Assembly (NCBI GenBank): GCA_013003675.1
Contig: JABDIP010000015.1
Coordinates: 1-9,695 of the forward strand
DNA from: Inquilinus sp.
GTDB taxonomy: Bacteria; Pseudomonadota; Alphaproteobacteria; DSM-16000; Inquilinaceae
Direction: 5' to 3'
DNA: 9,695 bases
The notes under the pieces are model-generated. The model saw only the letters and a program-made list of their open reading frames with translations, was not told where the DNA came from and did not search any database. Each line of letters starts with the position of its first letter. Position 1 is the first letter of the stretch. Below are positions 1 to 6,382 of this stretch, piece by piece. The translations under genes and the position numbers were made by a program.

Positions 1-302
1 ATCACGTATTGCCGCAGCCCGTGAAAGCTGGCTTCGCCGGCGGAGCCCGCATCGGCCATGGCGGTGACCCCGCGCTTCATGCCGGCATCCTCGGCCCGGA
101 CCGAGATGTCGGTGCCGCCGTGCCAGACATGCACGTGGAGGTCGGCCCAGCCGGGAGACAGCCAGGCGCCGCCGCAATCGATCGTCCGGGCGCCCGGCGC
201 CGGTGCCGCCGACACGCGGCCATCGGCGGCGACATGCACATCGGTCACGGTCTGCGGTGCGTCGAACGAGATCGGGCGGACATTCTTCAGGGTGATCGAC
301 AT
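1..302 (-). CDS. Amidohydrolase / deacetylase-family metallohydrolase, N-terminal part (C-terminus beyond window edge)
   Basis: The first 100 residues of a cytoplasmic metal-dependent hydrolase are visible; the rest lies beyond the left edge. A short N-terminal beta domain (residues 1-50) leads into SPGWADLHVHVWHGGTDIS. Its H56-x-H58 pair is the first metal-ligand motif of the amidohydrolase superfamily. The following RGVTAMADAGSAGEASFHGL (residues 78-97) resembles the COG3964 group, often misnamed dihydroorotase. One characterised member, Agrobacterium Atu3266, hydrolyses acetylated alpha-hydroxy acids such as acetyl-(R)-mandelate; the substrate here is unknown. There is no signal peptide. 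ATG at 302 follows the TAA of the upstream permease with no gap, behind a GAGGGA Shine-Dalgarno inside that gene. It is therefore translationally coupled to the ABC importer and probably acts on the imported compound (inference). Family call good, specificity low. Confidence 0.85.
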   Translation of the reverse strand, partial: MSITLKNVRPISFDAPQTVTDVHVAADGRVSAAPAPGARTIDCGGAWLSPGWADLHVHVWHGGTDISVRAEDAGMKRGVTAMADAGSAGEASFHGLRQYV

Positions 303-1163
303 TTACAGTTCCCTCGAGATGCGTGGGTCGAGGGCGTCGCGCAGTCCGTCGCCGGCGATCTGCAGCGACAGGACGCTGAGCGTGATCGCGATGCCCGGGA
401 ACAGGATCATCCAATCGGCGACCCCGACATATTGGCGGCCGGCATTGATCATGGTGCCCCAGGTCGGTGTCGAGGGATCGACGCCGACGCCGAGGAACGA
501 CAACCCCGCCTCCGCCAGCATCGCGTAGGCGAAGATGAACGTGGCCTGCACGATGATCGGCGAGACCGTGTTGCGCAGGACATGATTGGCCAGGATGCGC
601 CATGTCGAGACACCCAACGCCCGCGCCGCCTCGACATAGGACAACTCGCGGATGACCAGCGTCGAGGCGCGCACGGTGCGGGCGATCCGCGGCGAATAGA
701 CGATCGAGAGCGCCAGGATCACGTTGAACAGCGAGCCGCCAAGCGCCGCCACCAGGGCGATGGCGAGGAGGATGTCGGGAAACGCCATCATCGCGTCGAT
801 CAGCCGCGACACCGGCCCGTCGAGGCGGCGGAAGAAGCCGCCGACCAGCCCCAGCGTGACGCCGAACAGCGACGACAGGGTCGCCACGCCGAGGCCGACC
901 GCCAGCGAGATGCGGCCGGCATAGATCAGCCGCGAGAAGATGTCGCGGCCGAACTCGTCGGTGCCGAGCCACCATTCGGCGCCCGGCGCGGTCAGGCGAT
1001 TGCGCACCGACATCACGTTCGGGTCGACCGGCGCGATCAGCGGGGCGAAGACGGCGGCGACCGCCACGATTGCGAGGATCGCCAGGCCGATGGTCACCGA
1101 ACGGCGCTGCGACAAGGCCTGCCACAGGCTCTGCTCGAAGGGAATGGAAGCGGTGCCGGCCAT
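303..1163 (-). CDS. Peptide/nickel-type ABC transporter permease, DppC/OppC class
   Basis: This is an inner-membrane permease subunit of a family-5 (oligopeptide/dipeptide/nickel) ABC importer, 286 residues, the usual length. The N-terminal helix (about 24-44) is followed by the DppC-type motif LGTDEFGRDIFSRLIYAGR (66-84). Further membrane segments lie near 86-110, 132-155, 203-227 and 252-270. The EAA loop that contacts the ATPase is at 176-202 (YVEAARALG...N), and the protein ends with the typical ALDPR. I chose ATG 1163 because the open frame continues 276 nt upstream only as sequence overlapping the previous gene, whereas 1163 gives the canonical N-terminus. The start lies 2 nt after the stop of the DppB-like gene and the stop abuts the amidohydrolase ATG, so all three form one transcript. 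Transported substrate cannot be read from the permease. Confidence 0.95.
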   Translation of the reverse strand: MAGTASIPFEQSLWQALSQRRSVTIGLAILAIVAVAAVFAPLIAPVDPNVMSVRNRLTAPGAEWWLGTDEFGRDIFSRLIYAGRISLAVGLGVATLSSLFGVTLGLVGGFFRRLDGPVSRLIDAMMAFPDILLAIALVAALGGSLFNVILALSIVYSPRIARTVRASTLVIRELSYVEAARALGVSTWRILANHVLRNTVSPIIVQATFIFAYAMLAEAGLSFLGVGVDPSTPTWGTMINAGRQYVGVADWMILFPGIAITLSVLSLQIAGDGLRDALDPRISREL

Positions 1164-1165
1164 GT

Positions 1166-2107
1166 CTAATACCGGACCCGCGGATCGATCGCCAGATAGA
1201 TCATGTCGATCAGGAAGTTGATCAGCACGTAGAGCCCGGCGACGACGACCAGGGCGCCCTGGATCATCGGATAGTCGCGCCGGAGCACGGCGCCGACCAC
1301 CAGGGATCCGACACCCGGCAGGTTGAACACGCGCTCGGTGACGACCGCGCCGGAGATCAGCAGCGCGAAGGTCAGCCCGACCACCGTGACGATCGGGATC
1401 AGGGCGTTCTTGAAGGCATGGCGCAGCACCACGCGCCACTCGCTCATGCCCTTCGCCCGGGCGGTGCGCACATAATCGTCGGACAGCACGTCGAGCATCG
1501 AGGCGCGGGAGAACCGGATGATCAGGGCGGAGTTGACGATCCCGAGCACCACCGAGGGCAGGATGAGATGCCGCATGCGGTCCCAGAAATCGGCATCCGG
1601 CCCGCCATAGCCCGAGACCGGAAACCAGCCGGCCTGGGTGGCGAGATGCTGCTGGAACAGCAGGCCCAACCAGAAGCTGGGAATCGACGCCGCCAGCATC
1701 GCCGTCGACAGCGCCGTCTGGTCGAACAGGCTGCCCCGTGTATAGGCCGAGAGAAGCCCCACCGGCAGCGCGATGCCGACGGCGATCAGGATCGAGAACA
1801 GGGTGAGGAAGACCGTCGGCTCGGCGCGGTCGGCCATGATGTCCAGCACCGGGCGGTTGAAGAAGATCGACTGGCCCAGATCGCCGGCCACCGCGCGGCC
1901 GAGAAAGCCGACATACTGGACGACGATCGGCCGGTCGAGACCCATTTTGGCACGTAGTTCCGCGGCGTCGGCGGGCGACGCCTCGGGGCCCAGCATCATC
2001 GCCGCCGGATCGCCCGGCGCGAGGCGGACGATCACGAACACGACCGTCAGCACGATGAACATGACAACCGCCATGCCGCCGACGCGTTGCAGGATGTATC
2101 GGGTCAC
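1166..2107 (-). CDS. Peptide/nickel-type ABC transporter permease, DppB/OppB class
   Basis: This is the first permease subunit of the importer, 313 residues, typical for DppB. It starts with the family's standard N-terminus (MTRYILQRVGG), a membrane helix at about 11-29 and the RLAPGDPA motif (28-35). LGLDRP-like MGLDRPIVVQY (55-65) and GDLGQS (75-80) follow. Further helices lie at about 100-121, 134-151, 181-196, 235-256 and 284-305. The EAA loop is at 212-240 (YVRTARAKGMSEWRVVLRHA), followed by TERVFNLPGVGSL (257-269). The start codon is GTG at 2107, with a GGAG Shine-Dalgarno just upstream; no better ATG would keep the conserved N-terminus. It is 128 nt downstream of the binding-protein gene and 2 nt upstream of the DppC-like gene. 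It should pair with the DppC-like subunit; the ATPases are not in this window. Confidence 0.95.
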   Translation of the reverse strand: MTRYILQRVGGMAVVMFIVLTVVFVIVRLAPGDPAAMMLGPEASPADAAELRAKMGLDRPIVVQYVGFLGRAVAGDLGQSIFFNRPVLDIMADRAEPTVFLTLFSILIAVGIALPVGLLSAYTRGSLFDQTALSTAMLAASIPSFWLGLLFQQHLATQAGWFPVSGYGGPDADFWDRMRHLILPSVVLGIVNSALIIRFSRASMLDVLSDDYVRTARAKGMSEWRVVLRHAFKNALIPIVTVVGLTFALLISGAVVTERVFNLPGVGSLVVGAVLRRDYPMIQGALVVVAGLYVLINFLIDMIYLAIDPRVRY

Positions 2108-2147
2108 GTCGCGCTCCGCTTGAACCGCGTCCGAGTCGGCCTACGAA

Positions 2148-2172
2148 GTCCGGTGCGATCGATGCGCCGGAC
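2148..2172 (-). promoter_or_regulatory. Hairpin in the spacer between binding-protein and permease genes
   Basis: Inverted repeat with 9-bp arms (2148-2156 and 2164-2172, GTCCGGTGC against GCGCCGGAC, one G-U wobble) around a 7-nt loop. No U-tract follows on the minus strand, so it is not a standard intrinsic terminator. A short perfect palindrome, GGGGCCGGCCCC (2192-2203), lies between it and the binding-protein stop. In ABC operons a hairpin after the binding-protein gene often protects the upstream mRNA so that the binding protein is made in excess. That role is inferred here. Confidence 0.35.
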
Positions 2173-2235
2173 CTCGAAGACCTTCACATCAGGGGCCGGC
2201 CCCGGGGATTTGTGCCCACCGGACCGGCGACCCGA

Positions 2236-3774
2236 TCACTGCTCGAGAGACGCGTTCCAGAAGAACGGCCACGGCGTGTCCGTGACTCCCGCCAGTCCGG
2301 GACTCTTGGCCATCAGGGCGTTGAAGCCGCCGACCTTGTAGAAAGGCGCCTGCTCATAGACCAGCCCCTGAAGCTGCTCGAACAGCTCGATGCGCCGGTC
2401 GGGATCGGTGACCGAGGTGAACTCGGACAGCACGGCATCCTTGGTCTCGTCGATCCAGCCGAGCCGCGATGTCGGGCCATAAAGGCTGGTTAGCGCCGGC
2501 TCGGGCAGGAACGGCGAGTGGGTGATGTAGATGTCCCACAGCTCGGGGTTGTTGCGGCGCTGGGTCAAGGTCGCCCAATCGACCACATCGAGTTGGACGG
2601 TGAAACCGCCCTGCTCGAGGTTGATCTTCGCCACCTCGGCCATCTTGAAGTGGAACTCGTACTGGTGCGAGGTCAGGATGCGCAGCGGTGTCCCATCGTA
2701 TCCGGCCGCCGAGAGCAGCTCCTTGGACCGGGCCGGATTGGCCTGGTTGTAGAGGTCGGCGCCCGCATCGTTGCTCCACACATAGTGATCGGGGAACAGG
2801 CTGGCATCGACCACATAGAAGTTCTCGTCGCCGAAGGCCGCGTACAGCATGTCGTCCGGCGAAAGCGACGCCTGGACGGCTCTGCGGACGTCAAGCCCGG
2901 TCATCAGGCCGTCCTTCATGTTGAAGGCGAAGATCGGCCAGCCGAACGGCCGCAACAGCACCGGCGTCGCCGCCTCGCTGTCGACCAGCCGCTGATAGGC
3001 CTCGGTCGGCAGGGCATCGGCGAAGGCATATTGTCCGGCCACCGCGCCCTCGACCCGGGTATTCGCATCCGGGACCGGCACGAAGCGGATCTCGTCGAGG
3101 ATCTGCTTGCGTTCGCCGGACGGGCCGTCGGACGGCTCGGTCCGCGACACATAACCGTCGAAGCGGACGACCTGGATGTATTCGTCGGGCCGGTGCTCGG
3201 CCAGCTTGTACGGCCCGGTGCCGATGATTCCGGCCAACTGGTCGCCGCCGATCGATTCCTGCGGCACGATCGCCGCGGCGGCGTTGGAGAATGCCAGCAG
3301 CGCGGTCAGCGGCGAATAGGGCTGGTTCATGTTGATCCGGACGGTGAAGTCGTCGACCGCCTCGATCGAGTCGATCCGGTCGGCGACGCCCTTGCCGCGC
3401 GCGGCAACCTGCGTCCAGCGCTTCAGCGAGTCGACGACGTCATGGGCATCCATCGACGAGCCGTCGTGAAAGCTCACGCCGCGGCGGATCGCGATCGTAT
3501 AGGTCTTGCCATCCGCCGAGACGTCCGGCATCGACTCCGCCAGCAGCGGAACCACCGCCCAGTTGCCGTTGAAGGTGTACAGCGTCTCATAGAAATGCTG
3601 GGTCACGATGCTCACCACGTCGGCGGTCGACATCATAGGATCGAGCGTCGGCGGTTCGCCGATGATCGCGACGTCGATGACGCCGCCCCTCGCCGTCTGG
3701 GCCACCGCCGGCATCGACGTCGCAGCGGCGGCGACGAAGCCGGATGCGACCAGAAGAGCGCGCAGGATAGTCAT
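2236..3774 (-). CDS. ABC transporter substrate-binding protein, family 5 (peptide/nickel/opine class)
   Basis: This is the periplasmic solute receptor of the importer, 512 residues, normal for SBP_bac_5 proteins. A signal peptide occupies about residues 1-26, with cleavage after PAVAQ; there is no lipobox cysteine, so it is a soluble periplasmic protein. The mature N-terminus has the family's GEPPTLDPM (39-47). The hallmark segment with YTIAIRRGVSFHDGSSMDA (92-110) and HDVVDSLKRW (111-120) follows. Family 5 proteins bind peptides but also opines, glutathione, heme, nickel and plant-derived acids, so the ligand is open. The ATG at 3774 is preceded by an excellent AAGGGGAGGA Shine-Dalgarno 6 nt away. 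As first gene of the operon, it is followed by two permeases and an amidohydrolase, which hints at a ligand carrying an ester or amide bond (inference). Confidence 0.93.
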   Translation of the reverse strand: MTILRALLVASGFVAAAATSMPAVAQTARGGVIDVAIIGEPPTLDPMMSTADVVSIVTQHFYETLYTFNGNWAVVPLLAESMPDVSADGKTYTIAIRRGVSFHDGSSMDAHDVVDSLKRWTQVAARGKGVADRIDSIEAVDDFTVRINMNQPYSPLTALLAFSNAAAAIVPQESIGGDQLAGIIGTGPYKLAEHRPDEYIQVVRFDGYVSRTEPSDGPSGERKQILDEIRFVPVPDANTRVEGAVAGQYAFADALPTEAYQRLVDSEAATPVLLRPFGWPIFAFNMKDGLMTGLDVRRAVQASLSPDDMLYAAFGDENFYVVDASLFPDHYVWSNDAGADLYNQANPARSKELLSAAGYDGTPLRILTSHQYEFHFKMAEVAKINLEQGGFTVQLDVVDWATLTQRRNNPELWDIYITHSPFLPEPALTSLYGPTSRLGWIDETKDAVLSEFTSVTDPDRRIELFEQLQGLVYEQAPFYKVGGFNALMAKSPGLAGVTDTPWPFFWNASLEQ

Positions 3775-3810
3775 ACCGGATCCTCCCCTTCGTTATTCCG
3801 TTACAACAGA

Positions 3811-3832
3811 ATATTATTCCTTAGTACGGAAT
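3811..3832 (-). promoter_or_regulatory. Candidate -10 box and overlapping palindromic operator of the ABC importer operon
   Basis: Minus-strand TAATAT (3816-3811) is the best -10 candidate, about 37 nt upstream of the ATG; no good -35 box is at the right distance. It adjoins ATTCC-TTAGTAC-GGAAT (3816-3832), a palindrome with 5-bp arms. A third copy of the half-site, ATTCCGT (3795-3801), pairs as an exact inverted repeat with ACGGAAT (3826-3832). The heptamer TTATTCC occurs at 3793-3799 and 3814-3820, 21 bp apart, about two helical turns. This looks like a repressor or activator site. IclR- or GntR-type regulators are common at such operons, but assigning a family is speculation. Confidence 0.4.
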
Positions 3833-3868
3833 GCTGAAGGTTTTCAGGGTTGCTGTCAAGCCGACCCC

Positions 3869-3939
3869 GGCGACCTGGCCGGTTTCCAGTCGCCAGTGGT
3901 TTTGCGGTCCGAGTGCTACGCTCGGACGGCTTTGAAGCC
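3869..3939. repeat. Three consecutive inverted repeats (hairpin array)
   Basis: Three potential stem-loops follow each other. The first is GGCGAC-c-TGG (3869-3878) against CCAGTCGCC (3886-3894), a 9-bp stem with one bulge and a 7-nt loop. The second is GTCCGAG (3907-3913) against CTCGGAC (3921-3927), a perfect 7-bp stem with a 7-nt loop. The third is GGCTT (3928-3932) against AAGCC (3935-3939). They lie 150-220 nt before the plus-strand cupredoxin-like gene, in no supported reading frame. They could be a structured leader, a relic of an intergenic repeat element, or an unannotated small RNA; the sequence alone does not decide. Confidence 0.4.
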
Positions 3940-4089
3940 GAGCCCGAGAGCGCCATGACCGCGCCCGGCCGACGGTTCCGATCGCCTCGGGTCGAACGCG
4001 GCGAATTGTCAGGTGCCGCGGTTTCGGTACACCCTGGAGACGGAAGGCGGGCTATGGACGGCCTGCCCGCACCTGGAGGGGCAACGGCA

Positions 4090-4524
4090 ATGACCGTGAC
4101 GGTACCGATCCGCGCCTTGGCTTTCGTTGCTTTGGCGACGATGCTGAGCGGAATCACGGAGAGCCACGCGACCGGAAACATCACCGCTCGCGCGGAACGG
4201 CTGCCGCCGCTTGAGCTGAATGCCGCGGAGGGGTTCTCCGTCAACGAGTATGCGGTCAGTTCCGGTGTCTATTACCGTTGGCGGATCGAGAGCGACGGCC
4301 GGGAGGAGTACGAACTTCTAGCCCCGGAGTTGTTCAGGAATTCCTGGATCGACCGGGTGTCGATCGAGGACAACGAGGTGAGGCCGGCCGGGCTCTATTC
4401 GCTCGAATTCGGTGAAGAGGGCGAGATCGACGTCTGGTTCGTGCCGATCCGGCCCGGGCGCTACAATTTTTATGTGGAGAACCTGGAAACGCAGGGTTTC
4501 AGGGGCGTCTTCATTGTCGAGTAG
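4090..4524 (+). CDS. Small exported protein with cupredoxin-like fold, no copper ligands
   Basis: 144 residues, function unknown. Residues 1-27 form a signal peptide (hydrophobic 8-20, cleavage likely after ESHA), so the mature protein of about 117 residues should be periplasmic. The mature part is beta-rich. The end, WFVPIRPGRYNFYVENLETQ (117-136) then GFRGVFIVE, closely follows the last two strands of cupredoxins, where a PGxYxFYC segment carries Cys, His and Met copper ligands. Here there is no Cys at all and no His in the mature part, so no type 1 copper site is possible. Many acidic residues remain (EELL region, 110-115). ATG 4090 is chosen because GGAGGGG lies 9 nt upstream and the signal peptide begins there. 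It lies next to the PQQ alcohol dehydrogenase cluster, 194 nt before the ankyrin gene on the same strand. Fold assignment is by pattern; role unknown. Confidence 0.75.
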   Translation: MTVTVPIRALAFVALATMLSGITESHATGNITARAERLPPLELNAAEGFSVNEYAVSSGVYYRWRIESDGREEYELLAPELFRNSWIDRVSIEDNEVRPAGLYSLEFGEEGEIDVWFVPIRPGRYNFYVENLETQGFRGVFIVE

Positions 4525-4718
4525 CGAACGGGCGATGGCTTGCGCGGAAGGCGCCGGATGACCGACGATAGGCGCTTCGCGGCGTTCAGGCAGATGTGAT
4601 GACCGGAGCCCCAAACTTCACTTGGCGTCGCCGCCCGAATGGTTGGCGCCGGAACCAACGGCAGTGGCCATCCTGGCCCGCCTTCCGGTGCGGCGATCGA
4701 TCGTCCCGCAAGGCACCG

Positions 4719-5681
4719 ATGGCACCGCCTCTGGTGCGGCTGGCCTTGTTTCCGCACCGGGCAGTGGCGGCGGTTCTCTTTGTCGCCCTCTTTGCCTTGG
4801 CTCCGCAGGCCGCCGATGCCGGCGGCATTCCCGGCCGCAACGACATCGTTTGCGACGAAATCGGCCAGCGGCGCATCGTCCAGGGCGACCGGGTAACGCA
4901 ACGGCAGATCAATTTCTTCCTCTTTGACGCCGCCGCGCGCGGGTGTCTCGACCTGGTCGATGGCTTGCTGTCTGAGGGTGGCTCGATTTCCGCCCGCGAC
5001 CGGTTCGGCAATACGCCACTTTCGATCGCCGCCCATATGGGCGAACGCGACGTCGTCGCGCGGCTGCTGGAGTTGGGGGCCGATGTCGACCACGCCAACC
5101 TGGCCGACAGCACGCCACTTCTGCGCGCCGTCGACGCCAACCGCCGCCGCACCGCCGGCATCCTGCTCGCCGCCGGGGCCGATCCCAACGCCGTCAACCG
5201 GCGCCGCCTGACGCCGCTGATCATCGCCGCGTTCAACGGCAACGACCGGCTGGTCCGGCTGTTGCTCGACAACGGCGCCGACCCGTCGATGCGCGACGCG
5301 ACCGGCAAGGGGGCGATCGTCTATGCGGCGGGCAAGGGCTATGGGTCGCTGGTCGCCCTGCTGTTGGCGGCGGGCATCGATCCGAACGCCCGCTACGGCC
5401 ACGAGTTGACCGCGCTGATGTGGGCGGCCGGCCACAGCAACGACGTGCCGGAGGCCGAGGGGCTGGCGACGATGACGCTGCTGATCGATGCGGGGGCGGA
5501 GATCGACGCCGCCGACGATCGTGGCCGGACGGCGCTGATGATCGCGGCGGAGCGTGGGCACGCGGATATCATGACGGCGCTGCTCGCCGCCGGCGCCGAT
5601 CCCGAGCGTCGGGACAGGCAGGGCAATACCGCCGCCGTCCTGGCGGCCGGGGCCATGACCGACGGGCCGGCGAGGCGCTGA
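4719..5681 (+). CDS. Exported ankyrin-repeat protein
   Basis: 320 residues. A signal peptide is visible at 1-34 (hydrophobic core 15-28, cleavage after AADA), so the protein should act in the periplasm, unlike most ankyrin proteins. About seven ankyrin repeats of 33 residues follow. The first is degenerate (64-95); the others start near 97, 130, 163, 196, 229 (with a short insertion, 242-249) and 267, with a partial one at 301. Typical cores are GNTPLSIAAHMGERDVVARL, DRGRTALMIAAERGHADIM and repeated LLxxGADPN. Two cysteines in the mature protein (45 and 76) could form a disulfide in the N-terminal cap. Ankyrin domains bind proteins and have no catalysis of their own. The frame is open upstream to 4596, but only ATG 4719 places a signal peptide at the start. 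It converges on the cytochrome gene with a 39-nt GC-saturated gap. A role in assembling or protecting the quinoprotein system is inference. Confidence 0.88.
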   Translation: MAPPLVRLALFPHRAVAAVLFVALFALAPQAADAGGIPGRNDIVCDEIGQRRIVQGDRVTQRQINFFLFDAAARGCLDLVDGLLSEGGSISARDRFGNTPLSIAAHMGERDVVARLLELGADVDHANLADSTPLLRAVDANRRRTAGILLAAGADPNAVNRRRLTPLIIAAFNGNDRLVRLLLDNGADPSMRDATGKGAIVYAAGKGYGSLVALLLAAGIDPNARYGHELTALMWAAGHSNDVPEAEGLATMTLLIDAGAEIDAADDRGRTALMIAAERGHADIMTALLAAGADPERRDRQGNTAAVLAAGAMTDGPARR

Positions 5682-5720
5682 CCCCGCCGGCGCCGGGCCG
5701 GTGCGCGGCGGCGCGGCGCG

Positions 5721-6281
5721 TCAGAGGCCGGCCAGATAGTGCGCCATATTGCGCAACACGTCGTCGTCGAATGACCGCATCAGGCTGCCCTTGTCGGGCG
5801 CGTTCATCCGGACCCGGTTCTTGAAGTCGAGCATGGTCTGTTCGAGATAGCCCGGCTGTTGTCCGGCCAGGCGGGGCACCCGGCTGTCGCCGGTGAAGGT
5901 GCTGTGGCATTGCGAGCATTGGCCGGCGGCCAGTCCCGATTGGCCGGCCGATACCGCGGCGGAGTCGGCCGCGAAGCCGATCTCGGGCCAGCTCTTTTCG
6001 GCGAAATGCTCGGCCAGCGCCTTCATCTGGTCGCGCGACAGATCGGCGACGATGGCGCCCATGATCTCGTTCGCGCGCCGTCCGGCCTGGTAATCCCGGA
6101 GCTGGACGTAGAGGTAATAGTATTCCTGGCCCCAGATGATCGGGATCGCCGGATCGTCGGGCACGCCCTCGGCGCCGTGGCAGGCCGGGCATTGTTCGAG
6201 CTGTTCCGACACATCCTCGGCGGCGAGGGCCGGCGGCGCGACGAGGGCCAGGACGGTCAGCAGCGGTATCAGGCGAGGCAT
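5721..6281 (-). CDS. Diheme c-type cytochrome (cytochrome c4/c553-like), likely electron acceptor of the PQQ dehydrogenase
   Basis: 186 residues with a signal peptide (1-20 or 21, cleavage after ALA), exported to the periplasm. Two heme-attachment motifs are visible: CPACH (31-35) and CSQCH (122-126). Each half is a class I cytochrome domain. The first has a distal Met candidate at 74 within NEIMGAIVADLSRDQMKALA, typical of cytochrome c4; the second has Met 159 and Met 168 as candidates. The paired domains and length fit the c4 group, not the single-heme cytochrome cL/XoxG that usually serves methanol dehydrogenases. ATG 6281 is chosen because the signal peptide begins there; longer forms of the frame run through the upstream terminator and the dehydrogenase end. 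Its Shine-Dalgarno is weak. It lies 101 nt downstream of the dehydrogenase on the same strand with an intrinsic terminator between, so its transcription may depend on read-through. Confidence 0.92.
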   Translation of the reverse strand: MPRLIPLLTVLALVAPPALAAEDVSEQLEQCPACHGAEGVPDDPAIPIIWGQEYYYLYVQLRDYQAGRRANEIMGAIVADLSRDQMKALAEHFAEKSWPEIGFAADSAAVSAGQSGLAAGQCSQCHSTFTGDSRVPRLAGQQPGYLEQTMLDFKNRVRMNAPDKGSLMRSFDDDVLRNMAHYLAGL

Positions 6282-6327
6282 GGGCACGGGTCCGAATTGC
6301 TGGGTGCGGAGACCGGTGGAGACTGGG

Positions 6328-6359
6328 AAAGAAAAGGGGGCCGCCTTTCGGCAGCCCCC
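6328..6359 (-). terminator. Intrinsic terminator after the PQQ dehydrogenase gene
   Basis: On the minus strand the RNA forms a 10-bp stem, GGGGGCUGCC against GGCGGCCCCC (one U-G pair), closed by a GAAA tetraloop and followed by UUUUCUUU. Stem arms are at 6350-6359 and 6336-6345, loop 6346-6349. It starts 23 nt after the dehydrogenase stop codon and lies upstream of the cytochrome gene. It should end most dehydrogenase transcripts and lower expression of the cytochrome relative to the enzyme. Confidence 0.88.
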
Positions 6360-6382
6360 GATCCGTGACAGCGCGCCGCGGT

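Larger units (their letters stand above)
3775..4089. promoter_or_regulatory. Divergent intergenic region with promoters for the importer (minus) and the cupredoxin-like gene (plus)
   Basis: No gene is supported in these 315 bp. An open plus-strand frame continues upstream of 4090 to 3850, but its translation is Arg/Pro/Gly-rich and there is a clear Shine-Dalgarno at 4074-4080 with a signal-peptide start at 4090, so I treat the upstream part as non-coding. The importer side (3790-3860) is unusually AT-rich for this window and holds the operator and -10 candidates listed separately. The middle (3869-3939) holds three consecutive inverted repeats. A further stem (4047-4052 with 4065-4070, GCGGGC/GCCCGC) ends shortly before the plus-strand Shine-Dalgarno. 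Confidence 0.6.

Noticed and set aside
2518..3837. Open frame of 439 codons on the plus strand opposite the binding-protein gene
   Set aside because: Composition is that of an antisense shadow (His, Arg, Gly, Val runs) and the minus strand encodes a complete family 5 binding protein.
4035..4080. Possible guanidine-II (mini-ykkC) riboswitch, because two ACGG sequences lie 18 nt apart just before a Shine-Dalgarno
   Set aside because: The first ACGG (4040-4043) has no complementary flanks and the second has only two closing pairs above an internal loop, so the two tandem ACGR hairpins are not formed.
4470..5561. Open frame of 363 codons on the minus strand opposite the ankyrin gene
   Set aside because: Arg/Gln/Gly-rich with no recognisable domain, while the plus strand has a signal peptide and regular ankyrin repeats.
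5682..5720. Bidirectional terminator between the convergent ankyrin and cytochrome genes
   Set aside because: The 39 nt are so GC-rich that stems form by chance (for example GCGCC/GGTGC), and there is no U-tract on either strand.
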